A stretch of DNA of 64,000 bases from Bursaphelenchus xylophilus (GCA_904066235.2 CAJFCV020000005.1:3343501-3407500), one strand, 5' to 3'. Shown: positions 24,236-37,002, numbered from the stretch's first letter. Numbers and translations are program-made. Notes: generated from the sequence alone by a model not told the origin.

Positions 24236-26697
24236 GCAATTTTGGTGCAGTTTTGGCATGCCAAAACCAGGCTATGTTTGAAAAAGCGGGGTTTTTGAGA
24301 TTTTTAGAGAAGAATGAGTCTATAACAAGGAAAATGGTACAAGTTTCAAAGTGCAGATATTGACTGAATTAGCCATAAATTTAGATGAAAATTTTATAAA
24401 GCATTTTTGAAAGTTTTAGCTCGCGCTTTGCAGAAACAAACGGGATTTTTTGGACACCCTTAAAAAATTTAATTTTTTTTAATACGGTAATTTTCCCGAA
24501 TCCTTGACGTAAAGACTAAGATAAGTATATATGTATTGTTTTCGAATAAAAAATAGGTATGACAAGAAACGTATTTTCTCTAGCCGCTCTCCTCAACTAA
24601 CGTACTCTCTCACAAAAAGATGATTGGAAATCTTGGCATCGCCTTCAGAGCACTAACTAAATTCCTATAATTGATACGCCCTTTACATAAACAGTAAGCA
24701 AAATTTGACGAAGCTCTGAGCCTTTTGAGCAAGTCCAAAATCGGCTGATATTCAAAAACTTTGGCCAAAAACTCCACTTTTTTAAACAAATTTCACATTG
24801 CGCTTGTGAGATTACAACCGCTAAACACGAAGATTTTATGGAATTATCATCCCCGCCATGCGCTTGTAAAATTGTAGCCGAGCCTTTGTCGCAAAGACCG
24901 ATGCAACGAAAGGTCGCGCCGACGGGATTATTCCCCCCTCGGGTCGCTTAAAAAAGAAGAATTTGAAAGACATGGGGTAAGCCAGTAATCATGCTCAATA
25001 AATACTTGGACAGCTACTGCTTCGATAGCAGTGGATCTGACTTGTACAGGGGTTAAAATTACTTATAGGACAAGGTGTCATAAGCTAATTGCAATGCTTT
25101 GAATAACAAATATTTATTTGTTATGATTTAATATACTATTGGCTCTTGAGGCCTTAGAAAGTGTTGCTATGGACAGGCTTTGTTATAAGAAGATACAGCG
25201 AAGATTTTACTGTAATCTTTCAAAATTTGTCATTCGAAACAAGTTGTTAATGCAAGTTTTAGTCCGTCTTTATCAGAAGCAACCAAGATAATCAAGAGTC
25301 TTTTCAGATGAGAGATAACAGAAAATGAGGCGATTCGGACAGCGGAAAACAGTTCTTAACTGTGTCTTTGCAAATTGCACACAATAAAAAAAGCAGTTTT
25401 CTCAAGTTCTCAATCAAACAAGATACCATATTTTTCGCAAGAATATACTGAAACTTCAACAACTTCAAGCAATTTTCGGAATCAAAAAATCTATTCAATT
25501 CATGGGGTACTAATTTTCTACTAGAAAAATCAGTTTTATCACATGAAATTTACAAAGGTATGAGCAGAAAACGCCTTTTCCTATGACTTTTCTCATTGTC
25601 AGCAAAAGACTCTCTAGTCCGCAGAGTACATTGAATATCTCGGCTACTACGGTAAATCGCCAACTAAGATTTCCAGCAAAGGATATGTGAACAAGCTAAA
25701 AAGTATGTGTAAAACTTGAAGAAAAATCGGTCGATACCTGAGATATTCGACTGGAAAATTAAGCTCTTAAAATTCCAAAAATAATCAAAAAATTTTCTAT
25801 GAGCTTTTTAGAGGATAAGGAACGTTTTAAAAATTTTAAAAACAATATTTTGAACATAAATCTCAACGCTTTATATGTACAAGGAGGACGAAAAACCCCC
25901 GTCCGAAATTTCCCAGCCCAAAAAGTTGTTGGGGTGCGCGAAGAATCGGACTTAGAGCCACCCAAAAATTCGAAAAAATTCGAAAATAGTGCAGATTGTT
26001 TGCACACAACTTGTGTCCATCTCTCCCTCTCTCTCTCTCGCTTTGCTTCTCGGTCGGTCGCGCATTCCTTCAGCTCGAGGGCCTTGTGAAAAATGAATGG
26101 TTAACACTGACAAAAAATAACTGACCGAACCGCAGGCCATTTAGTTTAAAAATTTGTCGCCAACAGTTTAAAAAACGGTCTGGCCAGACAAGATGGCCAG
26201 ATGAGAGGGTCAAGTGGATGGTCAACGATTTCTAGGAGTGATTTGTTGAGGTTGAAAAAACTGAATTTGTTGGCGAGGTGCTAAGAAGTGCGACGCCCAG
26301 CTTTCGTTTAAATTTTGCACGTATGTATGTAGTGGCTGGGCCAAATTCTGTTGAAATATTGATGCAAATTTATAAAGATAGTTTTATCAGTTTCTCAATT
26401 TGCATATAAAAGTTTCCTGAACAAATAAAAAAAGGCTTTTTTTTGAAAAAATGAACAGAAGACCAAGAAAATCTTCTTGCAAAAAGCTGCTTGAAAACTT
26501 GATGAAATTTACGCCTATATTTCACAAAAAAAATCTTGATTGTTTCTGCATAGCGCGAGTTAAAAATCTCATCAAAAATTATGCTTTTAATAAGTAGGTA
26601 AAAACTGGATGGCGGTCAGAAAAAAAAAGTTTTTTTGGGCAGACAAATCTATGTGAATTTGCGAAAGAGAAACAAGACTGATCTCATCCTTCAAATA
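24236..26697. other. Non-coding spacer with repeat fragments
   Basis: Dispersed-repeat fragments near 24417, 24575-24640 and 25637. A CT-rich run (CTCTCCCTCTCTCTCTCTCG) lies at 26022-26041. No gene was recognised. Confidence 0.45.
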
Positions 26698-26923
26698 CAG
26701 TGGGGGAGGCAAAAAACGTATCATTTTGCATCCGGGAAGCATAAAAAATGTGGCAAAATGCTTCCTTCTGCAAGTGAAAAAACTTTGTTTTGAAGGGCGC
26801 GCCCTTTTTCCTCATAAAAATCGTAGTTTTTTTCGCTTGGAGAGGGAAGCATTTTGCCACACTTTTGATACTTCCTGGATGCAAAATGGTTCGTGTTTTG
26901 TCACAGGATCAGATATCCCACTG
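26698..26923. repeat. Hairpin MITE, family P, copy 7, left arm deleted internally
   Basis: TA followed by CAGTGGGGG, then directly GGCAAAAAACGTATC: the ACCTGATCCAGT piece is missing from the left arm. The right arm is complete (GGATCAGATATCCCACTG, then TA). This is the last copy of family P in the window. Confidence 0.85.
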
Positions 26924-28587
26924 TAGGAGGCCAGAATTTTTAGGAATCAGTGTATGGCCAAGACCCAACATGTCTATAAAATTTTTAAAAAATCTGTAAG
27001 GTGCATTTCAAAACATTTTCATGTAAATTTTTAACAAAAAAAGTATCACAAGCAATATGAAACACCTCCAAAATGAGTCACAATCCCCCCACGTCCAGGC
27101 CAAGGCCATCCGAATAGTAAGAAGGAAAAGATCCCGCGCTTATGTTTATATAAATTATTTGTTAATCAGCTTAGCAGCTGAAGAGTGGACAATAAATGGG
27201 GACTCGAGGACAATCGAGACGGCTTTCGCGGCGAAGAAAAGAAGACAAAGGTGATACGTGGTGTCGTTAAGGAACCCGTTGACCACCTGCAATCAAGTCT
27301 TGGCTATACAATGAAGCTGTGGGAGGATGAGTAATCGAGAGTGAGAATTTAGAAGAGAATAAACATATATAATCGGAAATTTCAACGGTCCTTATAAGGG
27401 AATGGGCAATTTGGATGAGAAAAGGTTGGAAAGGAATTTTTTTTCGATTTGCGTATGGAGGTACCCTCATAAACCCCAAAAAATAGTAAAAACAACAAAA
27501 GGCCAAGTCAAGTTTTTTGCAAAAAAAAAATAAATTTTTTGAATTTTTTTTTAATTTTTCACAGATACGATGCCTAGGCTGCTCATCAATCCCTTAAAAT
27601 TTTAGATTGCACTTTACAGGAATAGCCGAGATACCCAGTGCGATCGCTTGTGGACAAGAGAGCACAGATTATGGAGAAAAAAAAACTTCCAGAAAAAAAA
27701 CTTTTTTATCCCTGTCTTTACGAATTTCCATTGAAGAAATAAATTTTATGAAGTAATCTTGTTGTGACTCGTTCAAAATGCCTGTTTTTTCTGTTTCCTT
27801 GACTAACTTTTCAATTTTTACCAAAAATAATATTAGGTGGTAGTACGGTAAATGCGGAGAGCGGCCAGAGGAAAAAACAACTTTTCCTGTCCATGTTTCT
27901 GCCAATTTCATAAGAAAAAATCGACTTTATTGAGAAAATTTTTTGAGCTTTGCCTTTTCGAAATAAATCTGGCTTTTTTCATTCACAAACTTCAAAAAAG
28001 GTGACAAATTCTTACCATCTTTTCGCTCAAAAATCTCTGTTGTTCCTGCAAAGCGCAAGCCATAAGTCTTCCATAGTGTGTTTTAAAAAATTTCAGTCCA
28101 AATTTGTGTGAAGTTGCTTTAATTTTTTTGCACATTTTTCTCATTTTTCAATATCAAATTCACAAATAAAACCTAAATTATTTTGATTATAATTTCCCTC
28201 TTTCCAGCACTTTCCACGAATATAATTTGAATGAACTTTGCTCAGGCATCTCTTTTACAATCTTTAAAGGTTATAAACCGTTCGCAATCCTCCCATCGCA
28301 TGCATCAAAGACGGATCGGCGAAAGCTCTAGAAATGCCATCAGACATGTGAAGAATGTGTGGAAGATGAAAAAACATATCATAAAAGTTGCGTCATAAAG
28401 CGCTGATCTCATCATTGTTACGCTCGAAAAAATGAGTAATTAATTTTTGAAACGCTCGGGAAACAATCAAGCGTTGACTTGCAGATGAATGCGAGCTTTG
28501 AACGTTTGGAGGCTATTAGATACCAAAAAATAAATATTTCAAAAGAAGGTAACAGAATGAAAAAAAAATTGATGAAATTTTTATATT
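26924..28587. other. Non-coding spacer
   Basis: AT-rich with A/T tracts and dispersed-repeat fragments (near 27603, 27850 and 28035). No gene was recognised. Confidence 0.45.
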
Positions 28588-29082
28588 TACATGTCAGTCG
28601 TCTGTCGGCCAAATATTAATAATGACAGGTCGTCGCAGCCAAATTTTTTGCCTCATAAAAAGAAGGGTGAAATTTGCCGGATTTTTGACGATCTCAAGGT
28701 TGGCAGAAGTATTCAAGGTGCACTTTTTTTGACTTCCCGGACGCGTACCATCGCGGACTATTCAGTTGAATTATTTGGTGGCTTTTGGCATGACAGATTT
28801 TGCTACAGCCAGCAATTTATCAACCTTGCCGAAACAGGTCGGAAATTGAGTACCCCCTGTTCGACGTTCAAAAAAGACATGTTAACCAAGCGATATGGGC
28901 ATGAAAATAAAACGCCTAGGGCAGAAAAATACGGAGAATTTACTGGTGAGAAAATTATTTGGCTACACTTCAAGGTTTTCGCGGCAGGGCCCATGGAAAA
29001 AAGTTTCCGTTTTTTGGACCACAAAGCGATGATGGACGATTCCAAGGCGCGATGGATCCACATTATTTTCCCGACAGACTGA
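28588..29082 (+). mobile_element. Family R-type element with an end-to-end open frame
   Basis: The right end is CATTATTTTCCCGACAGACTG, the same terminus as the short family R copies. The left end, CAGTCGTCTGTCGGCCAAAT followed by ATAATGA, is a diverged match in inverted orientation. One plus-strand frame stays open from terminus to terminus (28591-29082, 163 codons) and includes STPCSTFKKDMLTKRYGHEN and DHKAMMDDSKARWIHIIFP. The last residues are encoded by the terminal repeat itself. I do not recognise the protein. It may be a remnant of the family's transposase or a captured fragment; the absence of stops is notable in AT-rich DNA. Confidence 0.4.
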
Positions 29083-30024
29083 TAAATGATTTTTTTCCGA
29101 GTGCGATGCTCAGATTACTTTTAAATTTTGCGCAATCATTAGTTATGGTCCACATTTCAATTTATGAAAATTTCAGTTTTTTTGGAAACTTTGAAGGGGC
29201 TGCTTTTAAATATTTGAAGTTTTATCGCCAGTAGTTGAAAATGGGGCCTATATTCGAAGCCAAAACCACAAAAATCTTTAAAAATTTGGATTTTCAGCAT
29301 TTTTCGGACGGAAAAATCTCGGTCGTTTTTGCTAACCACAAGCTAAAAAATCTCCCATATGTACATATGTATCTTAGAGAATTGTAATCATATTTGTCCC
29401 AAGCCCCATCAAAGCTCGCTAAATCGCACGCCAAATTACTTTCTATTGCAAAACGTCAAAAAAATGATTCGAGTCAAGTCTTCCCCCGGTCATTTTCATC
29501 AAGTGTTCCCCTCTGCAGAAATACCGTAATAAAACCGCAGAACAAGATTCTGTAAATGCATAAATAAAGAAAGTATGCAGAAATAAAGCAGACAAATTAG
29601 AAATTACACAAACGAGACAGATAAATGTTTGCTTTGGCATAATTTGGGGCTTTGTTTCAAACCTTGGACGAAGGTAAGTCAATTTGGATGATCTGTAACT
29701 TTTCTTATGGAACGAAAGCTCAGGTTTTCTTCTTATAGGATTATAGGATATTGCTTCAGCTTTCAATAGGTACCTCATTTTTAGCCCTTGCATCATCTTA
29801 CGTTGAGTTCATTCTCAAAAACTGAAATTTATGACTTTTGAATTTAGATGAAATTGACTGGTTCTACACAATCACCCTCCGCTGCAACTTCGACATCGCT
29901 GTATTCCAGAGAGGACAAGAAACGAAGACAACAGGAATAGAGTCAGCTCATGCACGAGAGAAAAAAAACTCAAAAATCACGATATTACACTACCCCAAGG
30001 TGATCAAAATCGTGATATTCGTCA
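29083..30024. other. Non-coding or unresolved
   Basis: AT-rich. A stretch at 29849-30025 has better composition (TLRCNFDIAVFQRGQETKTT) and ends at a donor-like AATTG|GTAGG, leading into the duplicated unit at 30025. It might be an exon of an unrecognised gene. Confidence 0.3.
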
Positions 30025-30578
30025 GAATTGGTAGGTTTTTTGCCTTAGATCCTCTTGATTTTCAGATATATTATACTTTAAAGAGTAGGCTTTCATAACC
30101 CGTCAAAATTTTTGAAATCGGAACATTAAATTTTGAGAAACTTCTAATTTATTTTTTTGCCCGGCAGGGATTTTTTACTGGAAAAATTGCTTTTTATTCA
30201 TGTTATTGTTTCAGAACGTGGTTGGATACATCAGCAACACAACTGCGACTAGATTATTGCAATCCCAAACACAAGACCACAGGCTTAGCCAGAAAGATAA
30301 CGACGAAATTTCGGATATTACAGTATCTCAGAATGACGAAAAGTTTGATGTTTAGTTGGAATTGGTAGTTTTTTTGCCTTAGATCTTCTTCATTTTAGGA
30401 TATATTATACTTTGAAGTATGGGCTTTCATAATCCGTTAAAATTTTCGAAATCGGAACATTAAATTTTGAGAAAATTTCGATTTAATTTTGTGCCCAGCG
30501 GGGATTTTTTTGGAAAAAGTCAATTTTAGTTCGCTTTATGGTTTCAGAATGTGCTCGGAGACGTCAGCAACAGAACTC
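30025..30578 (+). repeat. Tandem duplication of an intron/exon-like unit (about 335 bp)
   Basis: Two similar units, 30025-30252 and 30359-30578. Each runs from AATTGGTAG through TTTTTTGCCTTAGATC, GGGCTTTCATAA and AAATCGGAACATTAAATTTT to a TTTCAGAA(C/T)GTG acceptor-like junction and then CAGCAACA. The middle parts behave like duplicated introns and the parts after TTTCAG like diverged exons (NVVGYISNTT in the first, NVLGDVSNRT in the second). Protein function is not recognised. This is either a multi-exon gene with duplicated exon-intron units or a decayed tandem repeat. Confidence 0.55.
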
Positions 30579-32135
30579 TTAACTACAGGCACCGACGGCG
30601 AGAAGAACTGGCAGCCACCGCCAGAGCCTCAGGGAAAAAATCCAAGAAATTACAAAGGAAAACCTGAAAAGCCTATTCACCTTTGAATTGATTCCAACCG
30701 ACGATGAAGAAGATATTAATGTTGTATCTTAACACATCAGTTGTTCTTCTGCTTTTATTTTGTTGTTAATTTTACGCTTTTTGGAAATGAGTGGGTTTTA
30801 ATAAGCATCGTATACAATGGTTGCCGAAATGTTTGTAAGGATGGGCGCAGCTCGCAAAACCATTTTTTGACGGCAATAATTTGGCGTGTAAATCGCAAAG
30901 AAATAGCAAAAAATTTTTCTTTGTCATCTAATCATTATTTTTCGCACTGATCCATCATCTGTTGCAATTCTGATCCATCAAGCTGGGTAAATATTGCTTT
31001 TATGAGCTTCTTTTGATCAATCTTTATATAATTTCCGTTCTCATGAACAAAAGAGGTTTCCAAACACTTTTCTCTGCACGCTCCTCGAAACAAATGGCCT
31101 CTCGCAGCGTCGCTGAAACGCTTTTCCATCGAAGGGTGGGCGTTAGAAAGGAGGGACGCGGCCTTTATATAAATCCATTGTTCTATTTGGTTCCTCAATC
31201 AACTTTTTTGGGGGTTTGCTTATTAGGCTAATAGGGGAGGTGATCCAAGCTTTATTGTCGGAACTTGAAGAGAGTTGGGACAAATTTAAATTGGAATTTT
31301 TGGAGCTCCCAGTGTTTGGTATTTTTCTATTCCCTCGGCAACAAAAATCGTTTAAAATCTCAGTTGCTGTTGCAAAGCGCAAGCTAACAATTTTCAGGAA
31401 TTGATGCGTGGCTTTTGCCCTACGAATTAAAATCGCCGAGAGCGTGAGACACTTCCATTTTAGGCTGAGCTTGTAGGCATGTTTAGAAAGATATCTGGCC
31501 TACAGTTGAGTAGATATAACTAGTAAATTTCGGGCCAGGCCAAGCCAAATTTTGAAGGGTCTGGACGAAAATGAGACTGAGCTTTCTCATGCCAAAACTC
31601 GCAGGAAAATGCCAAATTTTCCCCAATTTTTGGACCAAAATAAGTGCAAAAGTTTCGGTTGTTTCTGCAAAGCGCAGGCTATAACTCGTAACTATGTAAA
31701 GTACGTTAAAGGGGTATAAATTTGCGCGCCAATTTTTTTAAAATTTTACTTTGTTGTGGAGTCTCAAAAGTCCTATTAATTTACAATGAATAATATTTTT
31801 TTATTTTTGAAAATTCTAAACATTCTGACGTCTATCTGAAGCGCAGATTCAGCTGATTGTTTTCTCAAATTGTTGTTTTTTTTTTGGATCTGGAACGCAT
31901 AACTATGCGAAGCGTCCGCAATCTGTGTAACGCGAATCCCTTTGAGATTTGTCACATGTTTTGTAGATAAAAAAAGGAGATCTGGAAGTGATCAAGGGGC
32001 GGGGAATTAAGAAATATCATTTGGGCTTTTAGAGAGCAATAAAAAATTGACTTCTTATGAGTAAAAAAAATTTGGGAGGGTTGACTCTATTTTAGAACTT
32101 CTTCAAATTGAACGCTCCAAGTTTTTGCACACATA
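30579..32135. other. Non-coding spacer
   Basis: Dispersed-repeat fragments near 31358 and 31655. A short minus-strand frame at 30935-31198 has mixed composition (SNAHPSMEKRFSDAARGHLF) but no supporting signals. Confidence 0.4.
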
Positions 32136-32273
32136 TCGGTTTGTCGGGAAAATAATGAGGACACTGTCAAATAGAAAATCGCATCGTGTCACGGCAAAAT
32201 CAGATTGTTTTTTTCAGTTCAGCGACACGATCGGCGCAGCAACATTGTGCTCATTATTTTCCCGACAGACTGA
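32136..32273. repeat. Short TIR element, family R, copy 3
   Basis: The ends are CGGTTTGTCGGGAAAATAAT and the inverted GTGCTCATTATTTTCCCGAC AGACTG. The interior shares the AAATCGCATCG word with the copy at 13437-13583, in the opposite orientation. Confidence 0.75.
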
Positions 32274-35200
32274 TAATTACTGTTAGGCCATAAACAGGAA
32301 TTTTTATTTTTTATTTTTTCTATTTTTTGGGATGCTTCAGAAGAAATTTGTACCTTCAATTTTAACCATCCCAAATCATAATGCATTTTCTTCCGCATTC
32401 CCCACGAATAACTATACTTCACGTGCCCCGTAAGTCACCAAATTCCCCTTTCTCAACGTTAAACTCCCCCAGAACCAACAAATTCCCCTACAAAACCCTG
32501 TGATTGATGGCGTTGCAACTAGTGTTTTTGTTACAACGCAATCAAGTTATTGGCAATAGAGTCGGCGAAAAAAGTGGTGGGAGAAAGTAATAACCAAATA
32601 AATTGTACGATCTCCGAGAAGTTTAAATTCTTCAAAGTACATTCAAATTGTACGATTTAGAAAGTAATTTTTATTAATAAAAATTAATAAGGAATTGAGC
32701 TGCAAACGAATTTTCCATGTAAATTTTGTTGTTGATGGAAGGTACCCTCAAAAATTTTTTTTTTTGGAAAAATGTAAGTTAAAATTTTTGATGGTTTTTA
32801 CTATAAAAAAAAATGAAATTTGACAACAATTTAGAGTACAATTTTTTCACAATAAAGCGTATTTGAGATTTTTAGATTGAAAAATGAAGAACAGTCATCA
32901 TTTTTTCTGAAAAAAAAATTTTTCGGCCATTTTTTGATGACAAACAAATTCGTTTTTTTGTTACAGTATATTACTATGCTTCTCTAACATACTACTGATA
33001 TTTTTTCTAATCAAACTTTTTTTAAATTTTTTTTGGAAAAAAATTTTTGGAGATTTTTACTATCAAAAGAAATTACAGGGTGTCCAGAGAAATGTGCCGG
33101 AAAGTTTTTGTCGATTTCTTGTCGCTCAATAAAGATATCCGAAAAATTCTTTTTGCAGGATAAAGAAGAATTTGGGCGGTTTTTTGTCCGAAAGAATCAT
33201 TTTTTCCGCCAGCGCGGAAAGTAGTGTATTCGGCGGAGACTTTTGATCGCTTTTTCGGCCATTATCCCCAAAAACATAACCCTTTTTTCTAATCATATTA
33301 CTCATTACCCATTTGACCAAACACCACTCCCATTTCCCGCCTCAAATTGTCTGTAAATTTTCAATTTTCTGTTGAAAAATCAGCTTTTCATAAAAGAAAT
33401 TTAATTGTATTTTCGCCGAAATTGAACGATTGACCGAGAAAGTGACTTTTGCCCTAAAACAAATCAAGGAACTCATTAATCACGAGCGAAAGTTTTTCTT
33501 GCGATCGCTGTCATATAAAGCCCTCCAGAAGCCCGAATTTCATGTGAAAAAATTGTTGGGGTGGGTTCGAATTTATTTCGAAAAGAAACTTGGGTTCATT
33601 GAAAAATTGAGTGTCATAAGACTTAAGGAATTTGGAGAACTTTAAAAGCAATGCTTCGGGCTACGAGCATTGCCTTCTCTGAGGCTGGAAATTTTTGTAA
33701 TTGTGGTTGGGTTACTGTAACAAATTTTTTTGTAGAAAAATTTAATTCTCAAATTTTGATGAGGCTTCAAGGGAAATTGTGATTACAATTTTTTGAAGTT
33801 CAACGCGAGATTTTTAGCTCACGCTTTGCAGAAACTATGCAAGAAGGCGCTACGACTTTTTCGGTTCAGCGACAGTTCGGGTCAACGATACTATGTATCG
33901 CTTCAGTTCGTCGTTGCAGGAGAGGCTAGGAGAAGGCTTAGTTAGTAGAAATAATCCGATTGATGGGGCCCTAGAATAGCCTATTTTTGTTTTTTGCTGC
34001 AGATTTTTTGTCTTGTATACATATGTTACAATAACTCAGGGTAAAGAAAAATAATGTTAATAATAGCTAAAATTATAATAGAAAAGTGGAGATATTGGAA
34101 GTCTTCGCCGAGTCTCCGCCGAGCCTTCGCCGAGCCTCAGCAGACTATCGCACTTCCTACAACCTGTTTTTGGATGTCTACCTGCCCTACGCCCGTATCG
34201 ATTGATTTTGCGTTAACCCGAAATATCGTCAACCCGAAAATTCGGGACGCGTGCAAGAATTGCCAAAAATAAAATTATCCGGTTTTCCACAGGTCTTTGT
34301 ACGTATATAATACATTTGAAATATACGAGGAAAGCCACGTGAATGGTCTATCTGATCTTTCGTTCATGTTTTGACTAGCGCTTGCTTCAGGCGACGACCA
34401 CAAAGTCGTCAAAGGCATCGTTAATTGACTGGCGCCATTGAACTCCGATCAATTACAAACTCGGCTTATTTTAAGCGTTCCCTGCGATTGCAAAGATTCT
34501 TGAGTATCTCGGCTGTAGCTACAGATCGTTAGCTAAAATTTTCAGTGAATTACTTTTGGAGTGTGTTGAATTTTTGTACGAAATTTGATACTAAAATCAA
34601 GGGATATTTGGGATGTTTTTTGAGGTTGTCTCTTGGTCCCTCTTACATAAAAAATTTAGTATAGCATTTCCTATCGGAACCCTTGGGATTTTCAGAGTTC
34701 AAAATGTCATCTATTTATATCCAAAATTTGAAAGAAGTCACAAAAAGGTTGCCCTTAAAATCATAAATTTTCTTTGATTTGTCACCTTCATCAACCTTTT
34801 TTTGATTAAAGTTAATTACAAAAAAATAGCTTTAAGCTGACATTTTCACTATTACAGCGTCCCTAGAGACTCCCCAAAGTACCTTGAGGTGTTTACCGGG
34901 GGTCTCCCAAATTCCTTTGGGGCCTGTTGCCTAAGGGCAAGTGAAAAGCCATCGGGTCATGAGCACTTGAACGCTGTAAACCGGGCTCAGATTGTTATAT
35001 AGCGGTGTAAAATTCCTTCAATGTTGCGAAACGACCGCCCTTTGTGAAGCGGGTTCTCTTCTGTTTCGGGGGTTTAATAAATAACATTTTACGTTATAGA
35101 TACGATTGAGTCATTTTCGAGATTCGGAGGGGAAGTTTCGTCTAATCGTAAATTTGTTGGACTAAAAATGAGAAATTCGTAGTAATTAGGGGGTTTGGGA

Positions 35201-35834
35201 GGGCTGAAGTTTTGGCTGGAGAAATTTTTAGCAGCCGGGGAAAAATTTTGTAAAGTGTGGTAAGGGGGGACCAAGGCAAAATTTTTGAGGTATGCCCTTC
35301 GGATTTTGGAAAAATCTGCCACAAATTTAGATAGGAATGTAAAATCTATGCGATTTCTCCAAAAAATGCTTCGGCCGCTGGATCGGCCGCTTTAATTTTT
35401 CTTACGAAAAATTATGACGTCATTTACGTCATATAAATTTTCTGAAAATGCTTTACGGGCTCTATCAACCACTTTTTTACGTCTATCAACTTAAAAATCA
35501 TAAGAAAAAAATATTTTTTATCAGCTTTTGGTCTAAAAATCGACTTTGTTCTGCAAAATGCAAGCTAAAAATCCCAGATATCTCACAGAAAATTGTGTTA
35601 TAAACTTTTCCAATATATAGACTTTCTCATATTAGTCATACCCCAGATGGCGCAACATTCCAAGCGAGTTATTAGCTCGCAACTCCGCCCACAATCCTAT
35701 TATATATATGTGTTTTATATCGGAAGATTTTTTCAGACTGTTCTCTGATCAAATTAGTTGGTTTTTTAACGCGTAATAATTTTTTTTCGTTAGCTTTATT
35801 TTAAATATAAATTGGTATTTCAGAAAAAGCAATC
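32274..35834. other. Gene-poor spacer before the gene-dense half
   Basis: Contains a weak frame at 33421-33645 (Lys/Leu/Phe-rich, 70 residues, no family), a small imperfect tandem repeat of TTCGCCGAGCC at about 34105-34140, dispersed-repeat fragments (33810, 34508, 35545), and a CAGGGTGTCC word at 33076 that resembles a transposon end but has no inverted partner. A perfect TGACGTCA lies at 35415-35422, about 410 bp upstream of the next gene. Confidence 0.4.
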
Positions 35835-37002
35835 ATGCGTTTCCTCGTCGCTCTAATTTTGGCCCTTTCCTTGGTTTCTTTGGCCAATTCTTCCACTCTG
35901 AGACAACTCTTCGAAGAGGAGAATTTATTGGACAAGGAGAACACCAAGCTCTCAAAACGCGCCGTCGAAGTCAGCAAAGAGTCGAGTGAGGAGGGATCTG
36001 GCGAGAGAGTAATCAGAGAAGCTTCCGGAGAGGTAAGGAATATACTTTTTTGAAATTATACTTTTAAAAATTTGTAAAAAAAGTTTTTTCATGGACTTTG
36101 AAGAAGCTTGGCAGATCGAATTTTTAAATTTTAAGATTTTTTTGCTATTTTTAGCTCGCGCTTTGCAGAAATCACCGATTTTTTTACGTTGAAAATTTCC
36201 CACTTTTTTTACAATTTTTAATTTGAAAAAATCAAAACTGGAAGTAAGATTTCTCTACTAAAAAACATATTTTTCCCGACTGGGATTTGAAAAATTGATG
36301 ACCAAAAAAAATTTTTCTCAGGTTTTCTCCTCATTTTTCATAATCTCCCCTTTACAAAAATCGTTGATATCTCAGTTCTACTGGCAAAGCGTGAGCTCAA
36401 ATTTTTAGGGATTAATTTATAATACATCCAGACAATCTATGGAAAATTTGAGTAAATGATTACGATCGGTCTTCGAGTTACACCTCTTTCTTATCTGATC
36501 TTCATCAATATTTGATGTTTAGTCACCTTTTCTTAAGATGAAGTTGGTCATCTTTGAAGCTTTACAAAAACCGTTAAATAAGTCCTTGCTGTACGAAGGG
36601 TATATCATCAGATAGAATTTTCAACGTCGTTTCATAGCATATAAATAGAAATTGCAAAATCGTATTCCCACCTGTAAAAAATGCCGGACAAAAAAAACGG
36701 CGGAGTCATACTTTTAGACCTAATATATGTAATTCAATTTTTTATTTTATTTTTATTTTTGATAATAATTTTTCTTTTTCCAGGAGGTCCGTGAGAAACG
36801 AGAGGTCGAAGGCTCCGGCGCGGAGGAGGGCCGAGTTCGTCGTGACACTTCAGAAGGCGAATCCATAGAAGACGCCATCTTCAAGCGCGATGTGGAGGGC
36901 TCGGGTGTGGCGGCTATTCGCATTCGTCGCGATGCCTCTTCGGAATCCTCGGAAGAGGTCGAAGGATCGGGCCATGGATCTGGCCAGGCTGTCCATCATT
37001 AA
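35835..37002 (+). CDS. Small secreted EGSG-repeat precursor (proteoglycan-core or peptide-precursor candidate)
   Basis: Two exons (35835-36032 and 36784-37002) join in phase to 138 residues. The N-terminus is a clear signal peptide (MRFLVALILALSLVSLANSS). The rest is acidic and carries dibasic sites (KR, KR, RR, KR, RR), each followed by a short acidic segment. Four glycosaminoglycan-type EGSG motifs occur (EEGSGE, VEGSGA, VEGSGV, VEGSGH), plus a C-terminal GSG. In nematodes, Ser in an acidic SG/EGSG context is the usual chondroitin attachment site of small CPG proteins. Dibasic spacing also fits a processed peptide precursor. The two readings are not exclusive. An acceptor-like TTTCAG lies 11 bp before the ATG. 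The 751 bp intron contains a dispersed-repeat fragment. Confidence 0.75.

Noticed and set aside
33076..33100. CAGGGTGTCC transposon-like terminus
   Set aside because: No inverted partner or target duplication was found within the surrounding few kilobases.
33421..33645. Lys/Leu-rich frame as an exon
   Set aside because: Only 70 residues, no family, no clear splice acceptor; not enough to call.
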